Origin: JAZKAR01 sp040389065
GTDB lineage: Bacteria; Pseudomonadota; Gammaproteobacteria; Burkholderiales; Casimicrobiaceae
NCBI GenBank assembly: GCA_040389065.1
Contig: JAZKAR010000001.1
Span: 178,970-242,969 of the forward strand
DNA length: 64,000 bases
Direction of reading: 5' to 3'
Each line of letters starts with the position of its first letter. Position 1 is the stretch's first letter. Both the position numbers and the translations under genes were made by a program. Of this stretch, positions 20,939-30,997 are shown piece after piece. A model generated the notes under the pieces. That model was given only the letters and a program-made list of their open reading frames with translations. It made no database searches and was not told the origin of the DNA.

Positions 20939-22885
20939 ATGAAAAGGCTAATTAAAAAAATGAAGAGCGCAAATTTATTATGCCGTAGATCGGTTCTAAG
21001 TGTTTTTAGAATAGGAATTGTTTTTTTTCTCATGATGCGAATTAGCCATGCCGAAGCCAATATTTTAGATTCTTTTAATGATTGGTGGGGAGAGAACACA
21101 CCTTTAGGCAGCCTCCATCTTCAAAAAATAAGTATAGCGTATGATTATAAGGGCTTTGTAGGTTACCGCTCAATTAGTACCGATACAGGTGATGCGAAGG
21201 TAACTACCATTCAATATGGGCAGGTTCATTTAAAAACGCCCCTTGATAAATTTTTCGTAGTAGTTGCTGGGCGCGATATGCTTTTAAGAATTGTTGTTAA
21301 AGCAAATCGTCCTGGTTTACGTGCTCCTGCATTACGTATTGTGTTAGACCATGAAGAGCAAGGGCGAGTATTTGATGCTGAAATTCCAGCCAGCGGAGCA
21401 TTACCGGTCGATCAGCATGGTACTAACAAAGCAGCAAAATCGTTGCAGCCGGCCTTAATGCAGGAAGAATATACCCAGACCGAATTTGAGCGTGCTTATA
21501 TTATTGTTATTCCAGGGAAAAAAGTATTTCAAGGGCGATATCGCATTTGGCTTGGAGGAGGAGTTCCTACACGAGCGCATATTCATGCTCATCAAGAATA
21601 TCTTAATGTACAGCCAGTTTTTAGGCTACCTGTTACTGTAATGCCATTTCAATGGAGAGATGGAAAGATGCCTAATATGGCTCAACACACACCTGAGCTT
21701 TATCGCCAAGTATTTGAGCGTTATTTTCCTTTTATTCAACCCTCTATCAGGATTCGTCCATTTTCTGTTATTTCTTCCATGACAAGCAGCGAGTTTAATG
21801 AAAATCAATTTCATATGGAAGGTACAGCGATGATGATTGCTGATAAAGCGCGTAAAGGGCTTTATGTAGGGGTATATAGAAAAGATACGCTTGATTTAGA
21901 AGGTGGAGGAGAACGAGTAGGTACTTCTTCAGGCTCTTTACTGGTAGTAAAAGATCAATTGGGTAATGCACAGCTAGATGTAGTAGCCCATGAAATTGGT
22001 CATTCTTTAGGTTTAAATCATGCCCCTTGTGGCAATCCGGCCCCCCCTATTGATGCACGTTTTCCTTATGCTGGAGGAGGAACAGGAGAAAGTTGGGGAA
22101 TAGATTGGCATAAAACCCCAGGCAAAATTACACTTATTGATCCACGTGAAACAAAAGACCTGATGTCTTATTGTTATGATAGTAGATATATATCTGATTA
22201 TAATTATTTCAACGCACAAAGAAATTGGATTAAATATCGAGCCAAAAATCATTTAGCATTTTTGGGAGATATCTATGCATTGCAGCTTTTTGCTTATTTA
22301 CCTGCAAATCAACTTGAGGTTCATGGAATTGGAGATCTAGTAGAAGGGTTTGATAATGCAATGCGTAAAAGTAATTATGTATTTGAGATATCAGATTATT
22401 TAATGAGACGAAAAGAGCGTATCCCCGCATATATAAAAAAATTACCTACAGGGGAAGATGCATTAGTAGCACGGTTACCCGCTATTGGAGTGCTAAGTAT
22501 TGATCATATAGCATTAATAGATCCTTTCAAAAGACAAATAATGGAAGGAAAGCCAACAGTAAATCAACTTAATCAAGATCATCCATTGCAAATTCGGTGG
22601 GCTCGTCAAGGAACAGAAGGCTTAGAGCTTAGTTATGATCCTAGGTATTATAATAAAGGCTTGGTGGTTTATGAGGCTGCGAATCATGTAGTAGCAACAC
22701 TTGCTTTTTTAAATGCATCTGGTCAACAGCAAATATCTTTGCATGGTTTACCGCCAGGAGGAGACTTTTGGATCGTAATGACCAGTGCATACCAAGATGC
22801 ATACGGACGCCGCAAAATGATGACAATTCGTCAACCATGGTTAAACGTTATAGCTGCTGCTGGGCAAGCATTTAAAAATAAATAA
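20939..22885 (+). CDS. Secreted metzincin-like zinc metalloprotease
   Basis: The 648-residue protein starts with basic residues and a hydrophobic signal segment ending near ISHAEA (residues 35-40), so it is exported. The extended zinc motif HEIGHSLGLNHAPCG is at residues 351-365, with ligands His351, His355 and His361 and the catalytic Glu352. A Met-turn-like DLMSYCYD follows at 407-414. This combination marks a metzincin; the M66 (StcE/ToxR-activated) peptidases are the closest group I recognise. The first 340 residues are probably beta-rich, and the C-terminal 170 residues show no known domain. It is transcribed away from phaR, and repeat copy B lies 17 bases after the stop. Substrate unknown. 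Confidence 0.85.
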   Translation: MKRLIKKMKSANLLCRRSVLSVFRIGIVFFLMMRISHAEANILDSFNDWWGENTPLGSLHLQKISIAYDYKGFVGYRSISTDTGDAKVTTIQYGQVHLKTPLDKFFVVVAGRDMLLRIVVKANRPGLRAPALRIVLDHEEQGRVFDAEIPASGALPVDQHGTNKAAKSLQPALMQEEYTQTEFERAYIIVIPGKKVFQGRYRIWLGGGVPTRAHIHAHQEYLNVQPVFRLPVTVMPFQWRDGKMPNMAQHTPELYRQVFERYFPFIQPSIRIRPFSVISSMTSSEFNENQFHMEGTAMMIADKARKGLYVGVYRKDTLDLEGGGERVGTSSGSLLVVKDQLGNAQLDVVAHEIGHSLGLNHAPCGNPAPPIDARFPYAGGGTGESWGIDWHKTPGKITLIDPRETKDLMSYCYDSRYISDYNYFNAQRNWIKYRAKNHLAFLGDIYALQLFAYLPANQLEVHGIGDLVEGFDNAMRKSNYVFEISDYLMRRKERIPAYIKKLPTGEDALVARLPAIGVLSIDHIALIDPFKRQIMEGKPTVNQLNQDHPLQIRWARQGTEGLELSYDPRYYNKGLVVYEAANHVVATLAFLNASGQQQISLHGLPPGGDFWIVMTSAYQDAYGRRKMMTIRQPWLNVIAAAGQAFKNK

Positions 22886-22902
22886 ATGCTTATTTAAAGG
22901 GT

Positions 22903-23021
22903 TTAGAAGTTACGCAGTTGGCTCTCTCGGCGTGGGACGCCCCGCGCTATGTCAATTTGCTCTACTACGTGTATAGTCTGCGTTGCCATGTCTTGATATA
23001 GCTCAACTGCGTAACTTCTAA
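22903..23021. repeat. Copy B of the dispersed imperfect palindromic repeat
   Basis: The two ends are a perfect 18-bp inverted repeat: TTAGAAGTTACGCAGTTG at 22903-22920 and its exact complement at 23004-23021. The interior reads CTCTCGGCGTGGGACGCCCC near the left end and CTTGATATAG near the right end. This is the best preserved copy of the terminal repeats. It begins 17 bases beyond the stop of the metalloprotease gene and is followed by the anmK 3' end. Confidence 0.9.
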
Positions 23022-23098
23022 GTATTATTATTCTGACAAGAAAAAGTAATGCCTATTGTTAACGGCGCTCTTGATAAGTGTGATACCTATCTCTATAT

Positions 23099-24253
23099 TT
23101 AATAGCTTCCTGGGGTAAACGATCCTAAACAACGACTTCTTTTTGCACCAGTAACGCTCGGAATATTTCCAGTTTTACCTTCATAATGTTGTTGAGCCAG
23201 CCAGGCAAAAGCAAGTGCTTCTATATCTGTTGGGTCTAATCCTAATTGGCTGCTAAGAATCATTTCTTTGGAATAACCACAGGAGGTTAATGACGCGTTA
23301 ATTTGGCGTATAAGTGCTGGATTTTTAGCTCCACCCCCCCCTACAAAAATAGTATCTGGTTTCAGCGGAATAATATCTCGGGCAATACTTTCTGCTGTCA
23401 GATACATTAAAGTGGCTTGAATATGCTCAGGTGAAATATTGGTGGCATAATTATTAATATACTTATTAAGCCAGTTTAAATTAAAATAATCTCTTCCCGT
23501 GCTTTTGGGCGGTAGGGTATGAAAATAGGGATCTGAAAGCAAAGCCTTTAATAAATCAGGTACACATTTACCACTACTTCCCCAGCGTCCATCCTCATCA
23601 AATGCGCATTTAAGATGTGTTTCGCACCAAGCGTCTAGTAGCATATTAGCAGGCCCACAATCCCATCCTCTAATGGCATGTGCTTGTAAGACACTAATGT
23701 TGGAAATTCCGCCTAAATTCAAAAATATATCTGGATCAGAGTTTTTACATCCTAAAAGAGCAGCATGAAAAGCTGGCACAAGCGGAGCACCTTGTCCTCC
23801 TGCAGCAAGATCACGACTCCTAAAATCACTAATAATATTTAGTCCTGTATGCTCGGCAATGGTAGCAGGCGCATTCAATTGAAGAGTATAGCCAGCTTCA
23901 GGATGATGGCGAATCGTCTGGCCGTGAATGCCTACAGCTTTTATATGTTTTTTTGAGTTTGCAGGCGCTATAAGAAGCAGTTTTTCGATGGTTTCAATAT
24001 AAAGTTGAGCAAGCGCTAAACTTGCACGTTGAGCACGATGCAGCTCGTCAAACCCGGGAGTATGTAACGCTAAAAGCTCATGCTTAAGGGCTCCAGGGAT
24101 GGGTGTGCTCGATCGAGCAAGTGTTGTTAAGCCAATTTGTAATGGAGCAATAATTTTGGTTGAAAAATCAACAAGTACTGCATCAACGGCATCAAGGCTT
24201 GTGCCAGACATCATTCCAATATATAACTGTTTTTCTGGCATAGCATCCATCAT
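23099..24253 (-). CDS. anmK: Anhydro-N-acetylmuramic acid kinase
   Basis: AnmK phosphorylates and opens 1,6-anhydro-MurNAc from cell-wall turnover, giving MurNAc-6-phosphate for recycling. The protein has 384 residues with the family start YIGMMSGTSLDAVDAVLVDF, VGIHGQTIRHHP, the FLNLGGISNISV phosphate loop and the ATP-binding VGGGGAKNPAL near residue 305. The GGGG codons contain a run of eight G (C at 23334-23341). It follows the thioredoxin-like gene by two bases, so the two are probably translated from one message. Proximity to tyrS on the other strand is common in betaproteobacteria. Confidence 0.96.
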   Translation of the reverse strand: MMDAMPEKQLYIGMMSGTSLDAVDAVLVDFSTKIIAPLQIGLTTLARSSTPIPGALKHELLALHTPGFDELHRAQRASLALAQLYIETIEKLLLIAPANSKKHIKAVGIHGQTIRHHPEAGYTLQLNAPATIAEHTGLNIISDFRSRDLAAGGQGAPLVPAFHAALLGCKNSDPDIFLNLGGISNISVLQAHAIRGWDCGPANMLLDAWCETHLKCAFDEDGRWGSSGKCVPDLLKALLSDPYFHTLPPKSTGRDYFNLNWLNKYINNYATNISPEHIQATLMYLTAESIARDIIPLKPDTIFVGGGGAKNPALIRQINASLTSCGYSKEMILSSQLGLDPTDIEALAFAWLAQQHYEGKTGNIPSVTGAKRSRCLGSFTPGSY

Positions 24254-24255
24254 TT

Positions 24256-24729
24256 TTATTTGCTCATATTTATAGAAGATGTCTTTTTTAAAAGGTTAGA
24301 GAAAAAATCATAAACTCCATTCGCACTCATGCGCCGAGCGTTGGCTAATTCACCTGCATGAGTGGTATAAAGAATTTTATTTTCAGGCGATAGGATGACA
24401 GCTGCAGGAATTCCTTTTTGAATAGGATTGCCATAACGAGCGCTAATATCGAGGTTATGATCAAAATTTCCTACATCAATCTTAACGACTTTAAATTTTT
24501 TTGCCATTAAAGCGGCATTTTTTTCTGTTTTAAGCGCTTCATCAAGTGCTCTACAATCCTCACACCAATTGGCTCCGAATATTAAAAGTATAGGCTGCTT
24601 AGTTTGATGAGACTCAACAAATGCTTGCTGAAGCTCACGATTAGCATCAACAGCTCCATTATAAGGCATGTTATTCGCATGTGCAGTTAATGCAAGTGAA
24701 AGTATAACTATTGCGGCGAAGCGTTTCAT
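24256..24729 (-). CDS. Periplasmic thioredoxin-fold protein
   Basis: The start at 24729 gives a signal peptide (MKRFAAIVILSLALTAHA) and has GGAG seven bases upstream; an in-frame ATG at 24792 would precede this with unrelated residues. The mature part has a thioredoxin fold with the redox motif WCEDCR and the cis-proline loop KGIPAAVIL. It therefore looks like a periplasmic thiol-disulfide exchanger or reductase, though the partner is unknown. The protein has 157 residues. It is translated just ahead of anmK (2-base gap) and diverges from tyrS across 118 bases. Confidence 0.88.
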   Translation of the reverse strand: MKRFAAIVILSLALTAHANNMPYNGAVDANRELQQAFVESHQTKQPILLIFGANWCEDCRALDEALKTEKNAALMAKKFKVVKIDVGNFDHNLDISARYGNPIQKGIPAAVILSPENKILYTTHAGELANARRMSANGVYDFFSNLLKKTSSINMSK

Positions 24730-24847
24730 AGTTTGCTCCATGTGTCTCACGTATAATAGCAATAAGGTTTGTGCTAAGTAAGTAGTGCTCAATAACAGGC
24801 AGTTTTTAAAATACTTATTAGCATGCCAAATAGCTTAAAGGATTTAT

Positions 24848-26059
24848 ATGCGAAGCGATGCAGAAATTCAGCACCATCTTGCAATATTCAAGCGGGGTGT
24901 AGAAGAATGTTTAATAGAATCAGAACTCATTGAAAAGTTAAAATTAGATCGTCCTCTCAGAATTAAGGCGGGGTTTGACCCTACACGACCTGATTTACAT
25001 CTAGGCCATACCGTTTTATTTAACAAACTTAAACAGCTACAGGATTTAGGACACCATATTTTATTTTTGATTGGTGATTTTACTGCAATGATTGGTGACC
25101 CTACAGGTAAAAATGTAACGCGTCCTCCTTTAAGTCGTGAAGAAGTGGCTCAAAACGCTAAGACATATACCGAACAAGCTTTTTTGATTCTAGACCGTGA
25201 GCGTACCGAACTTGTTTATAACAGCGCTTGGATGAACAACTTAGGAGCTGAGGGTATGATAAGGCTAGCAAGCCGTTATACCGTTGCACGTATGCTTGAG
25301 AGAGATGATTTTACACAACGCTACCAAAAGGGTCAGTCGATTGCTATTCATGAATTTTTATATCCCTTAGTTCAAGGATATGATTCAGTTGCTTTGAAAG
25401 CCGATGTAGAGTTAGGTGGAACAGATCAGAAATTTAACTTATTGATGGGAAGAACCCTTCAGCAACAGCATGATCAAAGCCCACAATGTATTTTGACATT
25501 GCCATTATTAGAAGGTTTAGATGGTGTAAATAAAATGTCTAAATCGTTAGATAACTATATCGGAGTAACTGATTTACCTAATGATATGTTTGGCAAGTTA
25601 ATGTCTATTTCTGATGTATTAATGTGGCGATACTATGCTTTGCTTTCTGCGCGATCAGAAAGTGAAATTGCTCAATTAAAGCAAGAGATCGAGTTGGGCC
25701 GAAATCCAAAGGAAATTAAAATAGAATTAGCGCAAGAACTTGTAGCTCGATTTTATGGTGATTCTTTAGCGCATGCTGCAAAAGAAGCGTTTGATGCGCG
25801 TTTTAGGCAAGGGTTGGTTCCTGAAAATTTAGAGGAATATTGTTTTACTGCCGAGGAAAAGGAGGGCTTAGGGTTATTACAATTACTTAAGCAAGCCAAT
25901 TTGGTAGCTACTACCTCTGAAGCAGGACGCTTAGTAGAGCAAGGTGGCATTAAGCTCGATGGTGAGCGTGTAAATAATAAACAAATTAAGCTTCAGTCTG
26001 GAAGAACCTGTGTCGTACAGGTAGGAAAGCGGAAGTTTGCACGGCTTATTATTGAATGA
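24848..26059 (+). CDS. tyrS: Tyrosyl-tRNA synthetase
   Basis: Class Ic synthetase that charges tRNA-Tyr. At 403 residues it has the HIGH-type motif HLGH at 51-54, the second motif KMSKS at 229-233, tyrosine-pocket residues in the [12 protein letters not shown] stretch, and a C-terminal S4 RNA-binding domain ([22 protein letters not shown]). This is the TyrZ-like form common in betaproteobacteria. It is transcribed divergently from the thioredoxin-anmK pair; a promoter is expected in 24730-24847. Confidence 0.97.
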   Translation: MRSDAEIQHHLAIFKRGVEECLIESELIEKLKLDRPLRIKAGFDPTRPDLHLGHTVLFNKLKQLQDLGHHILFLIGDFTAMIGDPTGKNVTRPPLSREEVAQNAKTYTEQAFLILDRERTELVYNSAWMNNLGAEGMIRLASRYTVARMLERDDFTQRYQKGQSIAIHEFLYPLVQGYDSVALKADVELGGTDQKFNLLMGRTLQQQHDQSPQCILTLPLLEGLDGVNKMSKSLDNYIGVTDLPNDMFGKLMSISDVLMWRYYALLSARSESEIAQLKQEIELGRNPKEIKIELAQELVARFYGDSLAHAAKEAFDARFRQGLVPENLEEYCFTAEEKEGLGLLQLLKQANLVATTSEAGRLVEQGGIKLDGERVNNKQIKLQSGRTCVVQVGKRKFARLIIE

Positions 26060-26171
26060 TCATTATGTGGGTAAATCATATTGCCTGGCAGAGATATTGC
26101 ACAACAGTACTTTCTTTTGTTTCAAGGCTATGAAACAATTACTCCCAACAATGAATTAAATGGGGTTAAGT

Positions 26172-26693
26172 ATGTTAGATCACGATGGGTATCGACCCAA
26201 TGTCGCCATCGTTATTGTGAATGCGAAGAATCAAGTTTTCTGGGGAAAACGGATTCGTGAGCATTCCTGGCAGTTTCCTCAAGGAGGCATCCATGAAGGG
26301 GAAACGCCTGAGGCGGCAATGTATCGAGAGTTAATGGAAGAGGTAGGGCTAAAGCCTGAGCATGTCGAAATTATAGGACGTACTCAAGATTGGTTGCACT
26401 ATAAAGTACCTCCTAATTGGATTAAACGTGAATGGAGAGAAAAATACAAAGGACAAAAGCAAATTTGGTTTTTATTGCGTCTGATTGGACGCGACTCAGA
26501 CGTTTCCTTGCGTAGTACTACGCATCCTGAATTTGATGCCTGGCGGTGGAATGATTATTGGATTCCCTTAGAGTCAGTGATTGAGTTTAAGAGGGATGTT
26601 TATCGCCGAGCATTATTTGAGTTAAGTACTTATCTTGATGTATCACTTTCATTGCCTGTAAATTCGGCCTATCTTGAGCAATCTCATGCCTAA
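26172..26693 (+). CDS. rppH: RNA pyrophosphohydrolase
   Basis: Nudix hydrolase that removes pyrophosphate from the 5' end of mRNAs and so starts their decay. The Nudix box [22 protein letters not shown] is complete at about residues 37-58. The start at 26172 gives [17 protein letters not shown], the family N-terminus; an ATG four codons earlier (26160) is the alternative. The protein has 173 residues, with the RppH-type HSWQFPQGG and [12 protein letters not shown] stretches. Its last 8 bases overlap the next gene, pointing to a two-gene operon. Confidence 0.95.
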   Translation: MLDHDGYRPNVAIVIVNAKNQVFWGKRIREHSWQFPQGGIHEGETPEAAMYRELMEEVGLKPEHVEIIGRTQDWLHYKVPPNWIKREWREKYKGQKQIWFLLRLIGRDSDVSLRSTTHPEFDAWRWNDYWIPLESVIEFKRDVYRRALFELSTYLDVSLSLPVNSAYLEQSHA

Positions 26694-28296
26694 AGTAACT
26701 ATTACAACACCGCGTTGGGTTGTTTTAGTTTACTTTTTGGGTATGCTACTTGGTTTTTTTTATGAGCCTTTCGGATTGATAACATTAGGGTGGCTTTGCT
26801 GGTACCAGCGTGTACGGATAAATAGCACTGTACAGAAGCTTGTTGATGGAATATTAAGCTGGGTACCAGCAGACCGCGCATTATGGGCTTGGTTACCTTT
26901 GTTAGCGATAGGTGTTATGGTAGCTACTAAAGGAGGTTTTTCTCCTTTAGATGATTTATCTCGCCACATTGGTGCATATCAACATGGTTTCGATTATCGA
27001 AACCATTTTTTATATTCAGAAATTGTTCAGTCGGTCACTATAAGCCCATGGTACGGTTTTGAGTGGGTGGTAGGACATATACATCAAACTATTTTAACAG
27101 GGCTGGCATCAGCCTTTAAAAACTGGATACCGCTTAATCAGCAGGTAGCCGCTTTAACGATCACGCATTTTTTAGTTGAAATATTAGCATTTGGAATGTT
27201 TGTCTGGGTATTTATGCCTATTTTTCGACATGCATTCCAACATCATCCTATGCCGCATGCGATGACAGGTATTGCTTTAGGTCTTTTAATAGGTTTAGGG
27301 CTTGGATTAAGGCTTCAACAAGGAAGACCAGAAGTCTTTCTTATGCTTGCCATGTTTTCGGTTTGGCGGTTGCCTCCGCGGATATGGATAATTTTAATGA
27401 TGGTGCTGCAGCCTTTATATTGGTTGGCTTGGATATATAGTGTAGGAGCCATACTAATAACGTCGTGGCGGTGGCTTCAGAAAGCGATTGCAGTCGTTCT
27501 TATATTAAGTGCCTATGCTTTATTTTGGCATTACTACTGCGGCTTAGAAGCAGTAGGTCATTTCTTCTATATTACCAGCCAGGCACTCAAGATTCGCATT
27601 GTTCATGCAGGAGAAAACCAGCCTATCCTTGCTTCTATGATGTCAGTATGGGGAGCATTATGGGTGTTTTTAATCGTGATGGCGTTGTATCAATGGGGGC
27701 AAGGTAAATTACGCGCTCGAGAGCGGCAGGTTCTTATTGTAATGTCAGTGTTTTGGCTCTTATTAAACCAAGCACGTTATAATTTATATAGCTTGCCTTA
27801 TTTGGCCTATTTATGGGCTCATCAAAGCCCCGATAATCCGTTATTAAAAAAATTATATAGTGATTATCGAATCAGGGCAGGTATTTTAGGGATATTGGTA
27901 GCTACTTCTATTTTTTGTGCCAAACAATTACCGATAGAAGGATTTTCTAATCGATTGCCTGCATTTAAAACATTAACGAATAAAGCTCGCGTATTAACTT
28001 ATTTTAATGCAAGTACGTTTATTTTACCTACGCTATATCCAGGCTTAAAAGTAGCTCCTCCTATGGAGATAGGTTTTACTGATATGCCTTTGCAAAAATT
28101 TCTAAAAGATAGCTTTGAATACCGAGGGTTAGCGCGTGCTTTTAATTGTGAGATTCTGAAAAAAAACTTTAGCCAATTTACCCATATTGTTGATGCTAGA
28201 GACGATGCATTACTTCCAAGTATTAGCCCCGCCTGTCTTCAGTTTAAAGAAACTGCAGGAGGCTGGAACCTTTGGGAAATAAATTACACTAAATAG
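26686..28296 (+). CDS. Polytopic membrane protein, possibly a GT-C-type glycosyltransferase
   Basis: I do not recognise the family with certainty. The 536-residue protein has about ten or more hydrophobic segments across residues 10-430 and a soluble C-terminal tail of roughly 120 residues. Between the early segments lies [10 protein letters not shown], an acidic pair in the first large outer loop, the position where GT-C lipid-linked glycosyltransferases keep their catalytic acidic residues. That similarity is suggestive only. The ATG at 26686 overlaps rppH by 8 bases; a TTG at 26674 is the alternative. Translation is likely coupled to rppH. Confidence 0.7.
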   Translation: MPKVTITTPRWVVLVYFLGMLLGFFYEPFGLITLGWLCWYQRVRINSTVQKLVDGILSWVPADRALWAWLPLLAIGVMVATKGGFSPLDDLSRHIGAYQHGFDYRNHFLYSEIVQSVTISPWYGFEWVVGHIHQTILTGLASAFKNWIPLNQQVAALTITHFLVEILAFGMFVWVFMPIFRHAFQHHPMPHAMTGIALGLLIGLGLGLRLQQGRPEVFLMLAMFSVWRLPPRIWIILMMVLQPLYWLAWIYSVGAILITSWRWLQKAIAVVLILSAYALFWHYYCGLEAVGHFFYITSQALKIRIVHAGENQPILASMMSVWGALWVFLIVMALYQWGQGKLRARERQVLIVMSVFWLLLNQARYNLYSLPYLAYLWAHQSPDNPLLKKLYSDYRIRAGILGILVATSIFCAKQLPIEGFSNRLPAFKTLTNKARVLTYFNASTFILPTLYPGLKVAPPMEIGFTDMPLQKFLKDSFEYRGLARAFNCEILKKNFSQFTHIVDARDDALLPSISPACLQFKETAGGWNLWEINYTK

Positions 28297-28358
28297 TGTA
28301 GTCGCAATCTAAGTAGAATATAGATTAAATATAGGTTTAAAAAAGAGATATTACACAC

Positions 28359-28991
28359 TTAGTTTTTCAGAATATTATCACCTGTACTGGCAGTTTTCAT
28401 GGGGGATATGAACGGCTGATAAGCCCAATATCGTTTCCAGTGAGAAATTACAGCATTAGGATACTGAGTTTTTCCTAGGCTTCCGTTATAACGTGCTAAA
28501 GCCCTTACAAGGTTACCCTTTTCAATATCAAGATAATGACGAAGAATGGTACAACCATAGCGTATATTAGTGCGTAGATGAAATAAGTTTTGCTCTTTAG
28601 TTCCAATAGTTTTGGGCCAAAAAGGCATTACTTGCATGAACCCACGTGCTCCCACTGAAGAGACGGCATATTTACGAAAACCGCTTTCAACATGAATAAG
28701 ACCTAATACCATTTCAGGTTCTAATCCTGCACGCGAAGCTTCATACTGAAGTGTCACTAAAAAATCACGACGATAAACGGGGTCAGGTACAAAGCGGCTT
28801 AATCGAGATGACATGTTGTTGAGCCATTGATCAGCTTCTTCTTTTTGGCTAAAAATAAGTTTTTGAGAAGCTAAATCACTTACAGATTGCTGCATTTGTG
28901 CCTGTACACTTGCTTCTAAACGCTCTTCAGCTTGTTTACCAGCAAAACAAAAAATGGGAATAAGTAATGTTAACAATAATAAATGGCGCAT
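28359..28991 (-). CDS. Lytic transglycosylase (SLT domain)
   Basis: Cleaves the MurNAc-GlcNAc bond of peptidoglycan, leaving 1,6-anhydro-MurNAc. The start at 28991 gives a signal peptide (MRHLLLLTLLIPIFCFAG), and the cysteine in CFAG could make a lipoprotein, though it is not a strict lipobox. After a coiled, Gln-rich region the SLT domain shows HVESGFRKYAVSSVGARGFMQVMP, with the catalytic Glu, and the family ALARYNGS motif. The protein has 210 residues. An ATG at 29072 would add an unlikely basic N-terminus. Its product is the source of the substrate for AnmK encoded nearby. Confidence 0.9.
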   Translation of the reverse strand: MRHLLLLTLLIPIFCFAGKQAEERLEASVQAQMQQSVSDLASQKLIFSQKEEADQWLNNMSSRLSRFVPDPVYRRDFLVTLQYEASRAGLEPEMVLGLIHVESGFRKYAVSSVGARGFMQVMPFWPKTIGTKEQNLFHLRTNIRYGCTILRHYLDIEKGNLVRALARYNGSLGKTQYPNAVISHWKRYWAYQPFISPMKTASTGDNILKN

Positions 28992-29408
28992 TAATACAGA
29001 AAAATAAGAAAATCTAATTTTATAATATATTTTCTTAAATGATAAAGCATTATATAAAAAAGTAGTTATCAAGATAGTTCTCCTGATATTTTATAAAGTG
29101 AAGATAATCTTATGACTATTAACCAACCGCGTTAGAACAAAAGCTGGATAATTGCGCTAAAGAGGCTTGTAAGATTTAAGAATAAATATACGAATGATGG
29201 ACAAAATTTTTTCTCGCGCTTACATTTCCTAGCTAGTATGGTTCAATTAAACTTCGGTTATCGTCTTAACTATGTTACGCCTTGCTTTCTATAGTTTACA
29301 ATCCTCATAAAAGAGGAACTCAAGGCAACTTATATTCTCTTCATAAATATAAGGCAAATTGGAACAAATGCTAGAATTTGATTAGATATTGATATCACAC
29401 TCTAAAAC

Positions 29409-29452
29409 AGTATGCCTCATAACGTTAATAATTAAACGTTATGAGGCATACT
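29409..29452 (-). terminator. Terminator-like hairpin after dnaJ
   Basis: AGTATGCCTCATAACGTT (29409-29426) pairs exactly over 18 bp with 29435-29452 across an 8-base loop. On the minus strand it is followed by GTTTTAG. It is 43 bases beyond the dnaJ stop, so it most likely ends the heat-shock transcript. The remaining bases from 28992 to 29408 hold no recognisable gene. Confidence 0.65.
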
Positions 29453-29495
29453 AAAATTTCTTTAAACCATACAAGGGTATATTCTTATATCGAGT

Positions 29496-30662
29496 TTAAT
29501 TACTCGAACTTGAAGAGTCATCGCCTGTGAAAAAATCTTTAACTTTATTCATCCAGGAGCTAGCTTTTGGATTTTGTTCTTTATCAGTATTTTCTAATCC
29601 AATGGCTTCAAACTCTTGCAGAAGCTCTCGTTGTCTTTCTGTTAAATTTACAGGGGTTTCGATTTGTACATGGCAATATAAATCACCTATTTCATGTCCT
29701 CGTAAGCCACGAATGCCTTTTCCTTTTAAGCGGAACATTTGACCAGTTTGTGTTTCAGCAGGAATTTTCAAATAGGCAGTACCATCTAACGTGGGAATAT
29801 TAATGTCTCCACCTAGTGCAGCTTTGCTGAAACTAATAGGCATTTCACAATGAAGATCACTTCCATCACGTTTAAATACAGGATGAGGTTTTAAATTAAC
29901 AACAATATATAAATCGCCATGAGGTGCGCCTGGGCTACCTGCTTCGCCTTCGCCATTCAGACGAATACGATCGCCATCATCTACTCCTGCAGGAACTTTA
30001 ACTGATAGCGTTTTATGTTTTTGTACACGTCCATGACCATGACAGTCGCCACAGGGTGTTTTGATAATTTTCCCCGAGCCATGACAATGAGGGCACGTTT
30101 GCTGTATAGAGAAAAATCCTTGAGTAATCCTAACTTGACCATTGCCCTTGCAGGTTGAGCATGTTTCAGGTTTTGTTCCTGGTTTTGCTCCAGTACCTTG
30201 GCAGGTTGCACATGTATCTAATACTGGAATACGAATTTTTGTTTCAGTTCCTCTAGCAGCATCTTCAAGCGATAATTCTAAGTTATAGCGTAAATCTCCG
30301 CCTCGGAAAGAGCTGCTTTGAGAACCGCCGCCGCCACGACCGTTATTAAAGATTTCTCCGAAAAAATCGCCAAAAATATCACCAAAGGGATGCCCATCAG
30401 CGCCTCCCATCCCTCCCATGCCCCCCATTGAAGGATCAAAGCCAGCATGACCTACCTGATCATACATAGCTCTTTTTTTAGGATCTGATAGGACTTCATA
30501 CGCTTCTTTTATTTCCTTAAATTTCTCTTCAGAGGCTTTATCATCTGGGTTACGATCAGGATGATATTTCATCGCCATTTTTCTAAAAGATTTTTTTATA
30601 GCGTCATCTGAGGCATTGCGGGGTATGTCAAGTGCCTCATAGTAATCACGTTTCTTACTCAT
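29496..30662 (-). CDS. dnaJ: Chaperone DnaJ (Hsp40)
   Basis: Co-chaperone that stimulates DnaK ATP hydrolysis and delivers substrates. The 388-residue protein has the J domain with HPD at residues 34-36, a Gly/Phe-rich linker ([19 protein letters not shown]), four CxxCxGxG zinc repeats (first CATCQGTG, last CGDCHGHG) and the C-terminal substrate domain. The C-terminal tail ends in a Ser run. It follows dnaK on the same strand after 335 bases and a hairpin, so part of its expression may be separate. Confidence 0.97.
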   Translation of the reverse strand: MSKKRDYYEALDIPRNASDDAIKKSFRKMAMKYHPDRNPDDKASEEKFKEIKEAYEVLSDPKKRAMYDQVGHAGFDPSMGGMGGMGGADGHPFGDIFGDFFGEIFNNGRGGGGSQSSSFRGGDLRYNLELSLEDAARGTETKIRIPVLDTCATCQGTGAKPGTKPETCSTCKGNGQVRITQGFFSIQQTCPHCHGSGKIIKTPCGDCHGHGRVQKHKTLSVKVPAGVDDGDRIRLNGEGEAGSPGAPHGDLYIVVNLKPHPVFKRDGSDLHCEMPISFSKAALGGDINIPTLDGTAYLKIPAETQTGQMFRLKGKGIRGLRGHEIGDLYCHVQIETPVNLTERQRELLQEFEAIGLENTDKEQNPKASSWMNKVKDFFTGDDSSSSSN

Positions 30663-30940
30663 ATTTGTTTTTTTCTCATACCAAAAATAAATTAATGTGT
30701 TGCCCTAGATGCTTTAATCTAGGATAAAAAGCTAATTAAAATTAGTTTAATACTGAAAGCTTTATTCATAACTAAGATTTACGAGGGCCTACGCTAATTT
30801 TCGCTTATTTATTATCTACTTTAGATACATGTCAAAGTGATTTGCGAATATTCATGCGTATTTCGTTTCAGTATTGATAGCAACATTAACTAATTTTGAT
30901 TAACTTTTTAACGTAAGAATGCCTAGCATACCAATAATAA
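30663..30940. other. Intergenic region between dnaK and dnaJ
   Basis: No gene is seen. The region is AT-rich and would hold any promoter specific to dnaJ, but I see no convincing heat-shock promoter here, unlike upstream of grpE and dnaK. Confidence 0.3.
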
Positions 30941-30978
30941 GAAAGTGGTTCCTACAAACTTTGTAGAGAACCACTTTC
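30941..30978 (-). terminator. Hairpin after dnaK
   Basis: GAAAGTGGTTC and GAACCACTTTC, with inner CTACAAA/TTTGTAG, form a nearly continuous 18-bp stem with a one-base bulge and a one-base centre. It lies 19 bases beyond the dnaK stop. The downstream minus-strand tract is TTATTATTGG, so termination may be partial and allow read-through into dnaJ. Confidence 0.65.
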
Positions 30979-30997
30979 TCAAGGCAGATACCTAATG

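Noticed and set aside
22903..23021. Repeat copy B as a simple Rho-independent terminator
   Set aside because: The element is about 120 bp, has no U-run directly after it and recurs elsewhere with the same interior, so it is better treated as a repeat family member.
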